From: Escarpia spicata | Lineage: Eukaryota; Annelida; Polychaeta; Sabellida; Siboglinidae | Assembly: GCA_963995525.1 (NCBI GenBank) | Contig: OZ023216.1 | Coordinates: 34,395,774 to 34,459,773, forward strand | Length of the DNA stretch: 64,000 bases | Direction of reading: 5' to 3' | Shown: piece by piece, positions 1 through 44,300 of the stretch | Position numbering within the stretch: position 1 is the stretch's first letter | Layout of the letters: every line of letters begins with the position of its first letter | Made by a program: the position numbers and the translations under genes | The notes under the pieces: model-generated | Told to the model about the DNA's origin: nothing | Databases searched by the model: none | What the model saw: the letters and a program-made list of their open reading frames with translations, nothing else

Positions 1-30323
<30,323 letters not shown>

Positions 30324-31402
30324 GGGCGTCTACTTCTATACCTGCACTAGCAGGTCTGGTCGACGTGCAACAGTTGTCATCCTCAATGTAGTCATGGTCT
30401 CAGAACTATGGACGGCGGACATTTCTACGTGGTTGTCACAATTCCATCTCGCCATCCAGTGTGTCCCAGTTCAGTGTTTGTTGCGGTTGACATGTTTGGT
30501 GATACCTAATATATCAATATATATATTACATCTGCTGCCGTGGCGTGTTTGTGAATTGCAATCAGTGTTGTCTGCAGACTTATAGCCTGGTGTCGATGTG
30601 GTTCGAAGGGCATTTCGTCTCTACACAGTGGCTGTTTAGAGTGCTTAGAACAGAGGGGGTGTGGCAGCGGTCTCAACATCCCATCTCCCACCTGTTTTGG
30701 GGGCCAGACCCCCATTTCCTTGACATTTTGGAGCCAACTCCCCATCATTTTTTATTTAGAGCCCATTTTTTAGGATGAACTTACCACCAACTTTTTATTC
30801 ACCCTCCCACCTCCCACTTCCTGCCATGCCCCCCTCAGGAATTACCAAATGTAGAAGATGGTTTATTCCGATGTGCCTGTACACACCCACATCTGCATCA
30901 TTTTGTAAGAGTAACGTAAATTAATCCTCGTGCAGTGGACATTTTCTGATCATGTGTTTAACTGATGTTTGACACACATGTCATCATAATTATTGAAACC
31001 CAATGATTGTTAGCATAATGTTACTGACAAACTAGTATCATGGCATAGAATATAGATGATTCTCAAACAGTAGAAGATTCCTTTGCTTGAACATTATTAT
31101 GCATTGTTTGCTATCTACAGAAACTGTTGTAAATAATTAAATAACAACCCAACTGTTATTTACTGAGTGTGACCTAGAACACAGAGATGTATAATAATTT
31201 ATGTACCGAAAGTTGTGGGAAAAGTAAACAGTTCTACAAACAAAGCCTAAGCATCATTTGGGTACAATTTTGTAGTTGTATTTTCCAATACAATATTCTG
31301 TTGACGGACGGGCTTAAATAATTTGATCTGGGGTAGAGATATTTACAATTACCTCAGGAGGTATTTGAAATACACCTTCCTGTAGGTTATGTTGGAGTTT
31401 CT

Positions 31403-31403
<1 letters not shown>

Positions 31404-31470
<67 letters not shown>
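31404..31470. repeat. (CA)n microsatellite
   Basis: About 33 uninterrupted CA units, followed by an AT-rich run. Confidence 0.97.
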
Positions 31471-31474
<4 letters not shown>

Positions 31475-32099
31475 AATACAATACATATATATTATATATA
31501 CTATGTATCGGAACATACAAAGAAAATTGATGTTTCAACTAAACAATCTGACGATAAACATTATTTTTAATTGCCTTGAATTAAATCAACATGCAGTATG
31601 TTTTTATTACAAATTAAAACATACTATACACAAAATTTAAGACAGTCACATGGTAATAATAAAGTCTATGAAAATTATTAACTACATTTTGTTGGCCCTT
31701 GCTAGTTGGGATTCTGGAATCTTAATAGATTCCAGAATCCCAGTGCAAAAATGATGTTATATATAACACTGCGAAGGTTGTTAAAAATATCAAACTTGCT
31801 TTAGGCATGCAATTTCTTGCCAAATATACAGTGTCGTGGCCAAGAGAATTATGGCCAAGGGACAATCACGTAGCAGTACTGAGAAATTCCAATGATGCTG
31901 TGTATTCCCGTGCTTGTTTAGTATACTCAGCCAACTGGTGGTGAAGTCAGTCAAGCGGAAACCTCGACCAAAGTTACACATGAGCGGGTTTATTCTGATG
32001 TAAAAAGGATTCTGGTCCAGTGTTGTAGTTTTTAATTGTAGTTTTGAGCAGTGTACATGTTTGAACTTGTAACGATATCTCTGTGTTCTGTTATATTGT

Positions 32100-32425
32100 C
32101 ACCAGCTTGCCATTAAAGAAGACCGTGCAACATGTGATCATGACATGTATCATGTCATAGTTTCATGTAAGAAATCAGTGTCGTCAGTTTGCTGTGCAAC
32201 ATGTCATATCATATGATTGGCATGTGACATGTGACGATGTCATCAGATTGTCATGTAACCCGTCATCGTGTCATCAAACTGTTATGTAACACATCATATT
32301 GTCTTGTAACATGTCATAGTGTCATCAAATTGTCATGATGTACATAATAGATTCTCATGTAATGTTAGTGTCATGTTGCAAGTCACAATGCATCAGATTG
32401 TCACGAAACATGTCATCAGATTGGC
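32100..32425. repeat. Degenerate short repeat cluster
   Basis: Repeated variants of tgtcat.gtgtcatcaaattg and catgtaacatgtcat at irregular spacing, which looks like an old decayed satellite. Boundaries are approximate. Confidence 0.5.
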
Positions 32426-34544
32426 ATGGGAATTGTTTCGCCAAATGTAGTGTAACGAACTGACCACTTTCATTCCTGAAGTTGTGCATACACCTGCAGT
32501 AAGCTGTAGCACACTTACCTGCTACACCGGGTTATGTAATCTGTTTCAGTTGATAGCTAGACACATGAATTTTGTCTTTATGCCCAGGAATTTGTTCATT
32601 AATCAGTGATGTGATTTGGGTAAACATTTTTGTTGTCAAAGACCAGTATAATGCGGGTGTGTTCTAGTTACTTCTTGTGTACAGGAGATGTGCCAAACAT
32701 AAGGTAAACCAGATGCCATATAAGATTATGTTAGTCCTAATAATAATGTTTCTAGCTGGCTTGTGTTATAGCTCTTGCACATGACAAATGGAATGCCATG
32801 TTTGTAGTTATATGACAGAGTTCTCTAGAATGTTTTAGACTACGATGATGGACAATCCTTTGTGATTTTTAAATATGGAGAGTTCTAGAGAAGCAAGCAT
32901 ATCTTTTTTTGTGCATACCTCTCCATTGCAGTGGAATATTGTTCAAATAAGGGATGGTCTCACAAGTGCAAAAACAGACTTTAGCATTGGTTAAACCCCT
33001 CCCCCACCAACACGTGGTGTAGGACTTCTTAATTATCAATAACATGCTTCACGCACTGGGTGGTATCATTGTAGCACTTTATTTCTCTCCCCATGATACG
33101 AGCAAACCATCCACCAACGTAATGCTTAACATAGTTTTGGGTTTGTGTGAACATATGCCACCACCCCTAAGGATTCCATAAAGCTTCAATAATTTCCACC
33201 TTGAGTGGAGAATATGTCATATCTCCTATCTACCATGCCTCGTTGATTTTCGTTTCCATAATTTTTTCACATGCCTGTTTTATCCAAATCTTGTATCTTT
33301 CGTTTCAGTTGTTTCCTGTTTGTCTTGCCTGTCTGTTTTGCCTAAGTGTTGAATATTGTCGGCTCTCACTTGGTGCGCTCTCCAGTTTGTTGTTGTCCAG
33401 TCATAGTTGCTCTGTAAGTTACTAGAACTGAGCATTTGTTAGGAGTACTGAAAGCTTAGGATTTTTACTTCCGACTCAAGTTTAATTTCAGTAGCACCGA
33501 TTTGTATTGTTTGTGAAAATGTTGCCGTGAGGGTGTATGGTCGTATGTGGCTGGTCAATGTCATGTGACGACCATATGACAGAGGTGATGTCATGTGACA
33601 AGGCCTGCATCATGTGACATGTGCATTCCTTGTAGAATGATCTAATAACTGTTGATGAATAACCTTTGTGGCAATAAACATTCTGTGTAATACAATATTG
33701 TGTTTTCATGATTGAAAGAAACACCTGGAAATGAAGGATTGTGCACAAGTTGTAGAATGCTTCTCTTGAACCTGGACATTGTTTCTCTACGATAATTTAT
33801 TGTGGCCGTGTAAATCTTTACCCTAGATCACTATATTGTGGAACATTTTGTGCTGTCCATGAATTGATAAAATATGCTCTGGATTGCACATTCAAACTTA
33901 CATAATTTTTTTGAAATTTTCACATCTGTCCAACATCAAGACAATCTTGCTTTTTTTTGCAATATGGTTACATCATTGTATCAGCCTCAGTACCCCTTTG
34001 CATATCGCCTTTTCGAAACAAAGAAGTCTGGTTGAGCCCGTTTTAAATTATCCAATCATTGCCAATTAAGTTAGGCCAATTTTGGTTTTAGCCAATCGTG
34101 GCTGATGTTACATGTAATGTTCAAAAAGTAGTCGATCTTAATAACACCTGGCTCGTGAGAATGGTCGCACTGGTAATTATAGGGATTTCCTGGAATAGTC
34201 CTTTGATGTGGGGCGCATGTGTTTGCATGGTTGTCAAGCCCAAATCATGATTGGTGAAGATACCAACTAGGACAAAGCACAATTCGGTGAACAATTCATT
34301 AATTCCCGCACATTGCATAGGGTATATTCCAGGGGCAGTGTAGCCAACGATCATGCCTGGCTTGCAAGGATGGGTGTAATTACTGTTACATGTTCCTCAG
34401 GCCCAGGCATTTCATGTGTACGATCCAAATTCTAGATTATTTGCCAAGTCGGAGGACAATTCCTACAATGGTTATTGTATTACTGCAGAACTAATGCTGG
34501 ATGAAATCTGGCAAAGAGTAATTTAGTTGTACATATATTATTAA

Positions 34545-34550
34545 TTTATT
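34545..34550 (-). promoter_or_regulatory. Polyadenylation signal of the coiled-coil gene
   Basis: TTTATT on the + strand, i.e. AATAAA on the - strand, about 46 bp past the stop codon. This would give a very short 3' UTR. Confidence 0.5.
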
Positions 34551-34595
34551 AACTATGTAATAAGCACTTGGTCAAAACAAGACAAAAGACTACAG

Positions 34596-35377
34596 TCATT
34601 TCCATTGGGATCTTTTGTTGTACTCATTTGGTGACCTGTTAACCGATCTTGACCTACTTTTTGACCTTCCAGTGTCGTCCTCAGTTAGTGCAATGTCAAG
34701 GTCAGCTACTGGTTGCTTGCCCTTTCTGTCTGTGTTCATTGCCTCGGCTAGTTTTGGTCTCGGCAGAACAAGTTTGGGCTGTGCAATGCCTTTGCATGGA
34801 ACGGATCTTTGTTTTGCTCTTGATGTCGGCAATGGACTGCTGGTTCGGGAAGCTGCGGAGAGTGGCCGGCTGGTTGGTTCTATCCACTTCTTTCTTACCC
34901 TCGGGGTATCACCTTTAACCTTCATTTCTGATGCTGCCTTTGTGGGTGACGTGTCTTCAATGACATCACTTTTTTCCTCATCTTTCACCAGTCGTTCATC
35001 ATCCACCTGACCAGACGGCACACCATGTTCAGTGTTGTCTCGTGTAAAACCACTTTGTTTCTTCACATTATGAGTCTTGCCTGTTGTTATTTCAATGAAA
35101 GATTTACCACTGGAGTCACAAGACTTCTCTGTAGTTATTTCAATGGCAGATTTGTCACTTGAGTTGCTGGTTTTGATTTTACTTAAATATCCCTGATTGT
35201 CCTTTATTGTATCACCACACATGATCTCCATGATGTGTTCGATGGCTTCTTGTTGCTGAGTTGTTACATAGCCTAGGTCACCAATAAGGTTGTCCCTCTT
35301 GCCCTGACTGTCGGCTCGTAACTGGTCGATTGACTGAAAGAAGTGTTGGCCGAAGTCTGACAACGCCTCGTCTCTGC
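34596..35377 (-). CDS. Coiled-coil gene terminal exon
   Basis: 782 nt after tgtacag. Starts RDEALSDFGQHFFQSIDQLR, passes through a helical part ending near IMEIMCGD, then a low-complexity tail. The tail has a twofold imperfect repeat (SDKSAIEITTEKSCD / SGKSFIEITTGKTHN) and a Pro/Ser/Arg-rich end with TSRPLSAASRTSSPLPTSRA and SRSRSVNRSPN. TGA stop at 34598-34596. Confidence 0.88.
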
Positions 35378-38300
35378 CTGTACAAAACCACAGCAGAGAT
35401 TACAACCATTCCTGTCAAAGTACATCAAAAACGAAGAGCAGATGAAATAAGTCAAGGTAAATCACTAAAAGTAATAGTAAGGTCTTATATATCATGTTAT
35501 CCATTAATTCGTACAGCCCCCATACTGCTCAAAACGCTTTACACTTCTTCCCCTGGCAGACCAGTGCATTTGAACTCTTCTCTGAGAAGTATTCTTCACC
35601 CATGCAGCAATTAGTGCATGTCTTTGTACACAAATATCCCCTACTGTCTGAACCAGGTACTTAACTGTACAGTTGAATAAAGTGAGGCAGTGTGGAGTTA
35701 ACAAAACAGCCCGAGCTTTGAAACAGTAGCGAGTGGATTTGAAACTGGGTTCCCTTGATTGTGAGTGGTGTTCTCATAACTATGCTGCTATATTATATTC
35801 TGGTGAAATTATTAGTATTTGTTCTGTAATAATTATGAAATGGTGACTAAGAACATTGCTGTTTTCTACCTTTGTTTTCTTTTGGTGCAAATTTGTTGAT
35901 GGCTTCGGAAACCTGCAATGGAATGTTTTGTCTTGTTGACTTCATTTTAAAATTAACAATGTGCTACACAAGACCTATTTAATTCAGACTATAAAGTAAT
36001 AATATTATGTTTATATTCTGCATTTTGTTCATAATTATTTTATTATTTCTTCTGTTACAACTCAAAACCTTTAGTAGGGTCAATGTGGCTACAGTATTTT
36101 AAAGTTGGGATAGACTGTAGTTTCACAGCTTAGTGTAAAGAGAATTACATTGAATATATATGTTTGATAATGTCAATTTTGCATGTTATGAATGACAGCT
36201 ATCATCAATGTATGCACATAACCTTAGATATCATTAAATTCACAATAATGATTTCAGTAACCTATTTAAAGCACAATAATGATTACAGTAACCTTGGTGT
36301 CAACAGCACTCATAGAAAAGTGAGAAAGTGTGTATGAAAAAGTGGGAAGTGCTTATGATAGTGGAAAAATGTATATTTTATAATTTTGTGGATCATAATT
36401 TTCATGAGTAATTCTCATTTGTGGTGAACAAATGTGAAATGAGCAAACACAAAAGCAATAATAGGACTAGAATGGCCTTGTATGCAAGATACAATAGACA
36501 GATAAATTTAATAAATGGCCTTGTATGCAAGATACAATAGACAGATAAATTTAATAAATGGCCTTGTATGCAAGATACAATAGACAGATAAATTTAATAT
36601 ATGGCCTTGTATGCAAGATACAATAGACAGATAAATTTAATAAATGGCCTTGTATGCAAGATACAATAGACAGATCAATTTAATAAATGGCCTTGTATGC
36701 AAGATACAATAGACAGATCAATTTAATAAATGGCCTTGTGTGCAAGATACAATAGACATATTAATTTAATAAATGGTCTTGTATGCAAGATACAATAGAC
36801 AGATCAATTTAATAAATGGCCTTGTATGCAAGATACAATAGATAGTTCAATGTAACAAATGGTTTGTTTAAAAAGAAAATAAAAAAAAACCCAGGTAATT
36901 TCATCCAAAAGGTGGGACCAATAAGAAAGTGGTATTTCCCTCCAGAAAGGGGTAATTTTAAGACAAACACAATAAAATGTGATGGTGGATTAACTTTCAA
37001 TGGTAATATCTGGATACACTATCCACCACTGGGTTATGTTGTCTTCTCCCATACATTTAAAGTAGAAAATAGTGTAACAATTCTGATTTTATAAACACAT
37101 ACTGGTAATTGAAAAAAAATTGCCCACTTACTGTGGTGACAATTTTTATGAAAATTAACCATTTGATCACCTGTCGCTACTCACCTGTGTAACGTTGAGT
37201 TTGAAGACAGTGAGGAAATTTCTGAGAGGGTCCTCCGCTGCCGTCCGCTGCAGGATGCTGTATGCTTCCAAGATGGCTGCCAGCAGAACGTAATGTATCA
37301 AGATTACTATCTGTGACCTCAACAGCAGGGTGGGAATAACAAACCATTGTTTTCCCAAATAAATGAACTAGGAAAGCTACCACTATTAGAAATTGATTTG
37401 TGATAACAAAGAATTAGTTTATTTAAAGAAACAGACAGAATAAATACAAAATATCAACATGTGCTCTTTGGGTGACATAGTAATGAACTCTCATGAAACA
37501 TTTGTATTCTTCCCAAATATTTTGACCAATTCATTCAGTCTTCAGTAAACTACATATATTAGTGGGTCAGTCCACTGTAAACAATATGTAATTGGGTCAC
37601 TGTGTGGAAAACTAATGGCTAACACAAGAACTGTGGTATGATATATCGATGTACCTTTCAATGGTTCACAAAGAAGCTCATTGGTGACCTGCTCAAATGT
37701 TCTATAGCCTTCCCTGAAACAGAGTAAATACTAAACATTCACAAAGTAGGAAATGTGTCACATAATCCAAAAGTACTGATGATCCAATGCTACTAAATTA
37801 TAACAATTTGACAGAATTTCTAACACAGACAACCAAAAAGGAAACATCAACACATTAGTGGTAAACAGATCATTAAGCTAAGGCACTTGTATCATGGATA
37901 ACAATTATAATTATTTTGATGATTTTATCAGACTGTATTGACCTAGACAGAAAAAAGCACAGGATTTATTTATTTTCAGCAAGGCATTAATGAGGGTGAA
38001 TATGGTACCTGAGAGCACTGAAGAATGTCTGAATGTAGTCGAGCTGCAACTGATACACAGCACGATGGAAGTCTACCTCCTCCTTCAGCAGTTTATTCTA
38101 GAAATCAACAAATGACAATTCATAATTAAGTTCTTAATAACTTTTTATATCTTGGAATACAGGTAATGCATTGTTACTTCACGGCCAAAATGTTTGTACG
38201 ATTTGTGTTTTCAACAACACTATTCATGATGACAAGTAAAATGCGAGGACCCTTTGAAAACATGCATGCACACATGCACATGCATACAGTCCTGACCTCC

Positions 38301-41300
38301 GCATGTTTGGTGCGTGTTGTATAGGCCATAGCTCTTAGTAATGCCTGGATCATCTCTCGTGCATCATTGACCTTTGACCTAGGAAAGTTTGGAAGTCGTT
38401 CCATCACTGCATCAACGGTCAGCTCCTTCACCATTGGTCGATGAAGCAGAGGCTGCAAGACCAGCAGTGGTGTTAACTAAACAATACAAATATCATGCAC
38501 TTTGTTATTTATAATAACAATAATAATGGAATGACTTCTTTAGTGCCAATATCCTAGAAAATCTGAGCTCAGTGGCACAATAAAACCAATGGATTAAGCA
38601 CTCTCATTGTCATGTACAGAGCAAAAGTCGTCAACAAATGGATGGAATTGCCAAGAAGCTAAGGAGGATATGCAGTATTAAAAAGGTAGGTTTCTAGATG
38701 ACGGAGAAATTAAACTATATATCTTACAGACGTACACTGATAGGGAGTAAGCTCCACAAATTAAATGTATGCTATTGGCCAATACATAACAAGCAAGAGT
38801 ATATATAGTAAAACTTGACTTGGATGACCACCCCTTCTTCACAGTCAAAAATGATCTCTCAAGACAGGTGGTTTCTCGTAGCAGGTTGTAGGAATATAAC
38901 CTTACCATAGTCAAGCTAGTGTATGTGTTTGTGCATGCGTGCACTTTCAGGGATTCACTTTTGATCCCTCAGAAGAAAAGTAACGCTTTATTTTGCCAAA
39001 GAAAGAGGGAGAAGGAGAGGGAGGGAGAGAGAAAAAGAGAGGGACAGAGAGAGAGGGGGGAGAGGGTGAGAGGGGGGAGGGGGGAGAGAGGGGGAGATAG
39101 GGAGGGAGGGAGAGAGAGGGAGGGAGGGAGAGAAAGAAAAGGCGAGAGAGGGAGATAGGGAGAGAGAGAGAGAAATGGAGAGAGATAGAGAGGGAGAGAG
39201 AGAGGATGAGAGAGGGAGAGGAAAACATATGTAATAGATGGCGCATTATATGCAAGCAGAGAAAATGTGAGTGTACATGACTAACCCAAGGAGCAGCAGG
39301 CACCAACACACACAGTTCCAGCAACTCTCCTGAACTCTCCTTCAACATGCTGCAAGTCTTGGACACCTGGCCCCACAGTCTTGCATAGAGTGCCAGTGGC
39401 AGTTCATGATTGGCTGGACCTTTGTCAGGTGTCACTATCATTTGTAGCAATTGGTTGACCGCCATCATCTGCTTATAAAGCTCAGCAAGTTTTGATTCCA
39501 ATTTTGCCTGGAAATTGAATAAAAGTAATCGTGTTAGTCAATAAATTGTTGATAAGGAAGTAAATGTGATGTCATCAGTTATATGCAAGTTAATACACTT
39601 AGATTCATACTATGACTTACACTGCTTAACTATATCGGCGATACCTGAAACTAAAACATATGACAATTAAAAAGGATTTGATCAAAATTACTAACAATAT
39701 CCTTGAGGTTGAGATGTTCCAGGTGCCCACTACAGACGTCCATCAAGGTCACAGGTTTGTCAGGATGGTGTCGCACAAAATGATCCATAAACATCAGTGG
39801 CCTCTGAAGATTCTGTGTTGCAGTGTTCTGTAAATAAATATTACAGAGCATGTTCAAGTCACGTACACTAAAAACTTCTCATTATCTTGACATTTCAGAT
39901 CGTATACAGTACGCTAAGCAATACGAGCAACCTAGTAGTAGGTGGTTTATGTTTTTATAGTGTCACTTTTCGTAATAAAAATGTTCTTGTTACTATAGTA
40001 GCAAGTGAAATTTATGACAAGTGGTTGTAAAGCACTATACTCCAAAATTAAATGTATCACATATCAGCTATAATTTCTACCAGCTCATTTATTGTTTAAC
40101 TAAACCTAATTTGGTAAACATATGAAGAGAACTATCATCAAACCTCTATGTTCTTGTACAGTTTTATTCTTGCTGACTCGGCTGTTTCCACAAGTAGTTT
40201 GAGATCACTCAGTCGCACTGATACCTCTCCCAGTCTGTCTCTTGTGTCCAGTAGGGTCCTGCAATATATAAATACCAAGTTATAACATCATGACAGCTTC
40301 ACGTTTCATACCGTGTTAGAGATAGAATCGCAAATTTTCACATGGAGTCACAAGTGAGATTCCAATGTTTCAGATGGTGTCAAAGGTAAGGCAGTAACAT
40401 GTCCTATGGCCCTGTCCATAATTTAAACAAACAAAGAAATCCACCACACAGTCATGTACTTATACACTATCAAAATTGGAATGCTTCTAACTTTCCTCTC
40501 TGACAAAATGAGTGATACAAATTACATGCAGTATGGGTGCACAGAAACAGCATTTTGCTTGCATTAATAATGGGAAAAACTATGGCAATTCAATTTCTTG
40601 CAATTTGTAGGAAATTTAAATGTTATCCACTTGCAGTAATATTTGTAATTTAAACAACTTACAGTCTATACTTTATAAAATACTAGGAACTGATATGTGA
40701 ATTATGATGCTAATCCATGTCAAGCTGTAATTACATACATGTGCTGTGCACACATGCACATACACACGATTCACCAGTAATTCCTAATTCGTTTTGATAT
40801 ATATCTGTACAGATTAATATTTGTGAAAGTTAACTATAAATACAACTGAGTTTGACTTTACATGGGGTGTGAAATTAAAAAAAAAATGTATTAAATATAT
40901 ATGAAAGATACTGTTGATGGGTCCAAGATTCAATTTTAATAGCAAGAATTAAACTAACTTTGGAGCAATAGTTGAAACATGTGACGTTTCAACCCGTCTA
41001 TACATATATATATACTGTATCTTTAGTTTAATACAAATAGGACACCACTAATTTATGGTTTTATAAAATACAACCAGTTGCAATCTGCTTGCACTAGATT
41101 AATTACTGACCACCTTACCTGCAGTGGTCAGCAATTGTGCCCAGGGCATTCTCCACCTCCAACTGGACACTGGCTCGAGACCCAATCGCCTCTGTAAGGA
41201 CGAGAATCTACAACATTATCAGACACAAGTCAAGATTAAACATCAAAACGCGCTCGCATATATTCGTTGTTTGTTCAAAAAGACGAAGGTTGGAGAGAAT

Positions 41301-44300
41301 ATGAATGTAAAATATAATGCGCGCATAATATAATAATGTAAAACATCACTTAACAACTGCATGAATGATGCACGTGTGGCAAATACTTTGGGAAAATGGC
41401 CCCTGCATCATGGACTAGGTTGCTTGGCAACATAAAGTACATGCTGAGACGATAGGCTTATGTATAGCAAGAGTCCACATTTACACAAATAAGTGGATAC
41501 AAAGAATTACAACCCTGTTTGCAGAAGTGAATAGAACAAACAGGTGAAGAATGGAGGAGCTGAGGGAGGAGGTTGGTGTGTGTAAAATAACTTAAGGAGG
41601 AAGCTGGTGAGGATTAATAAAAGTAAGATGGACAACCAGGACAAGTGAATGAATGGGAGGAAAAGGTTAATGAAGAGGCCAGTTATTTCTAGAGTGGAGA
41701 GTAGAAGGAGAAGAAGAAATAATCTTACCCAATTATCACAAACACATTAATTAGCTGATTACCTGTCTCTTGAGCTGAATGTTTTGAGATTTTAGCAAGT
41801 TCACTCTCCGCTCACTGAAGTTTTCATGTTCATTCTCCATCACAAGTTTTTTATAAAGAGAACTGAAATAAAATCAATCAAGTAATAATAATGATGCAGC
41901 ATCAATGACATGTTTCTAAAAGAACCACTTACCATCTGATGGTGACAACAATGATTACAACAATAATGATCAATATGAAAACATTATAAAAAAATTGTAA
42001 TGCTGTAATTACATAAACAAATTCATTCACAGAATAGGTTCTTAAGTGAATGTCTGGTCCATGGGCTTAAAGGAAATAAAAACAAGGCATTAGCTAAAAT
42101 CCGTTTTCTATGTGTACACAAAGTTTAACATTGTAACATTCGAGAACATTTAAAAAATACAGAAAAATACATTTGTAGCATAAATTCGATTTTAAACCCG
42201 TCTGTGTAACAATTCATTTATCAATATATCATAGTATAAAAATGATTTGCTTCATATTACTTGGTGAAAACATAAACAAAAAGTGTAAAGAAAATCAATG
42301 GTTTGGTGTCGGGATTGAACAGGCGTCGTCCGATTACAAAATAAATGCCAAGGAACCAACGCCTTTACCAACTGAGCTAGCAGGACCGACAGAAATTTGC
42401 TGACTGATTTAAGTTGTTATGATAAATTGTACAACTCCGCCTTCATACATCGATATTCTAGTGATATTATAAGATTATACACGTTACTTTCTGTAGCTGG
42501 ATACAATATATGTTTGTTAGGTATGTTTATTGGTGTAGATTATCTCCCATTGGTTGCATCCGATATAATTATTCTAAAAACGAGCCCAAGCTCGGCGAAA
42601 ACTAGTCGACTTGTAGGCCCATTCGCATTCATTGTTTTGAATAAAATTAGATTCATGTGGAACCGTAAGATAACTGCATGTTCCTCTATGATGACTAGTG
42701 TTTGCTTTACATCGGAATATCGCATAACTCATTTTGACGCTGGTTTCGACCCGAAAGCTAACCTTGTAAACATGCTCTGAATGCATGGAAAGAGTCGGCC
42801 TGATGCGACTATGAGTCATATGTGACGTCACATCTCGGCATCCCGAAAAGCGTGCAAAAATATGCATATTCGAAAATGTCCGGATGCACAGCATGAAATG
42901 TGGAATTTCTAATTCACTTAATTTTTTTTGGGCTTGGTGGACATAGAAATATATAGCAGGATATAATATAATATGAATTCAAGCCATAGATGTTTTTATT
43001 CCCTTTAAGACACAGACCTATTTGCCCATTTTCAAGATTGGTGGATAATTGCCCAATACACCTGTACAGGTAATTACAACTGGTAAAACGGGTTGAATTT
43101 AGAGGGGGCAGCTGGCCACTAGATTAACTAGTAGTTCCATGTCTAGGGATCCACATTATTTATTACGTGCACTTTCGCGTGGCAGACGTGATGTAGTTCG
43201 CGTCTGTTTCGCTTGTGCCATTCCGCACGAAATGTACCATCACAATTCCTTTGTAGAAGTGGAATAAATAGATATATAAATAAATTAAAATATTTAAATG
43301 AATAGATACATGTATAATTTAAATGTTCATATGATAAAAAAATATATATAAAATAATCGTTAAAAAGTCAGTAGAAATTGCACTAAAAAGTAATAAAAAT
43401 GTAAATAAATAATTTTAAAAGGTCAATTCCATGGATTCATATGATGCTTTCTTATTTTGAAATGGCCAGCCCCAATTGTCGCCACTGTTCACGGTTGAGT
43501 GCGCGCAGAGCATCGGCACGGCAACGTAGCGTACGGCCTATGCATCGCAGGTCCGCGCTCAACGTTGTCGGCAGTCGCTCGCGGTCGACCCATGTATGTC
43601 GTGACACCTGTGTCCATGGCGAAATAGTTGTCGATCGCGCGCTGAGCGGGTGCATCGGGTGGCATACGGAGCACATGCCCGAACAGACTCCATCTTGCAG
43701 TTATGACAGCTTCACTGATGGGATGGCATCGGCAACGGTGGTACAGTGCCTCGTTGGAAATGCGATGTGGCCAACATATGCCGATGATCTGGCGTAGATG
43801 ACGACGGTGGTATGCATCCAGATGATCTAGTTCTGATTTTGTGAGTCCCCATGTACCCATGTTGTACATCAGCACGGGCACAACAAAGGATGCATATAGC
43901 CTTAGCCGTAGCCGCAGCTGTAGAGAGATCTGTGATCGCCTAAACCACAGTGTCCACAGATTGCGGAAGGCGACGTTAGCTAGCTGCTTTCGGCGAGCGA
44001 CGTCTTCGGCTTCACCGAGGAGCGATCCAAGCTTGCGTGTCATACGCCACTCTTCCTGAATGCGGTTAGTGTGTCGGCTGATACTTGTTCGTTCTGTTTT
44101 CGACGCGTTGATCGTCAGCGATCACTCCGCCAAGCAAGCTGACGAGATGCGCTCGATCTCGTTGAGGAACGAACAAGAGCTGACGAAGTCCGTGTCGTCA
44201 GTGTACTCGACGTCCGGTGGTAGGGAGGCATTGGCTGGTGGACGTGTTGGGTGGCACGAACGAAGGTCATGGAGTGCCGCTTCGAGGTACACAATGAATA

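Larger units (their letters stand above)
30324..34544. other. MEK 3' UTR and intergenic space between convergent genes
   Basis: MEK (+) and the coiled-coil gene (-) converge here. No further gene is recognised. It contains a (CA)n run (31404-31470) and, at about 32100-32420, a cluster of degenerate gtcatgtaacatgtcat-like repeats. Confidence 0.55.

Noticed and set aside
34615..35010. 131-residue plus ORF
   Set aside because: Antisense shadow of the terminal exon of the coiled-coil gene, whose phase and splice sites fit the - strand.
38947..39280. Ser/Leu/Pro-rich extension of the exon at 39286
   Set aside because: It is the translated polypyrimidine tract beyond a good donor site; splicing at 39285 removes it.
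42303..42392. Functional tRNA gene
   Set aside because: A- and B-box-like sequences are present, but the acceptor stem does not pair and the spacing fits a SINE head or pseudogene better.
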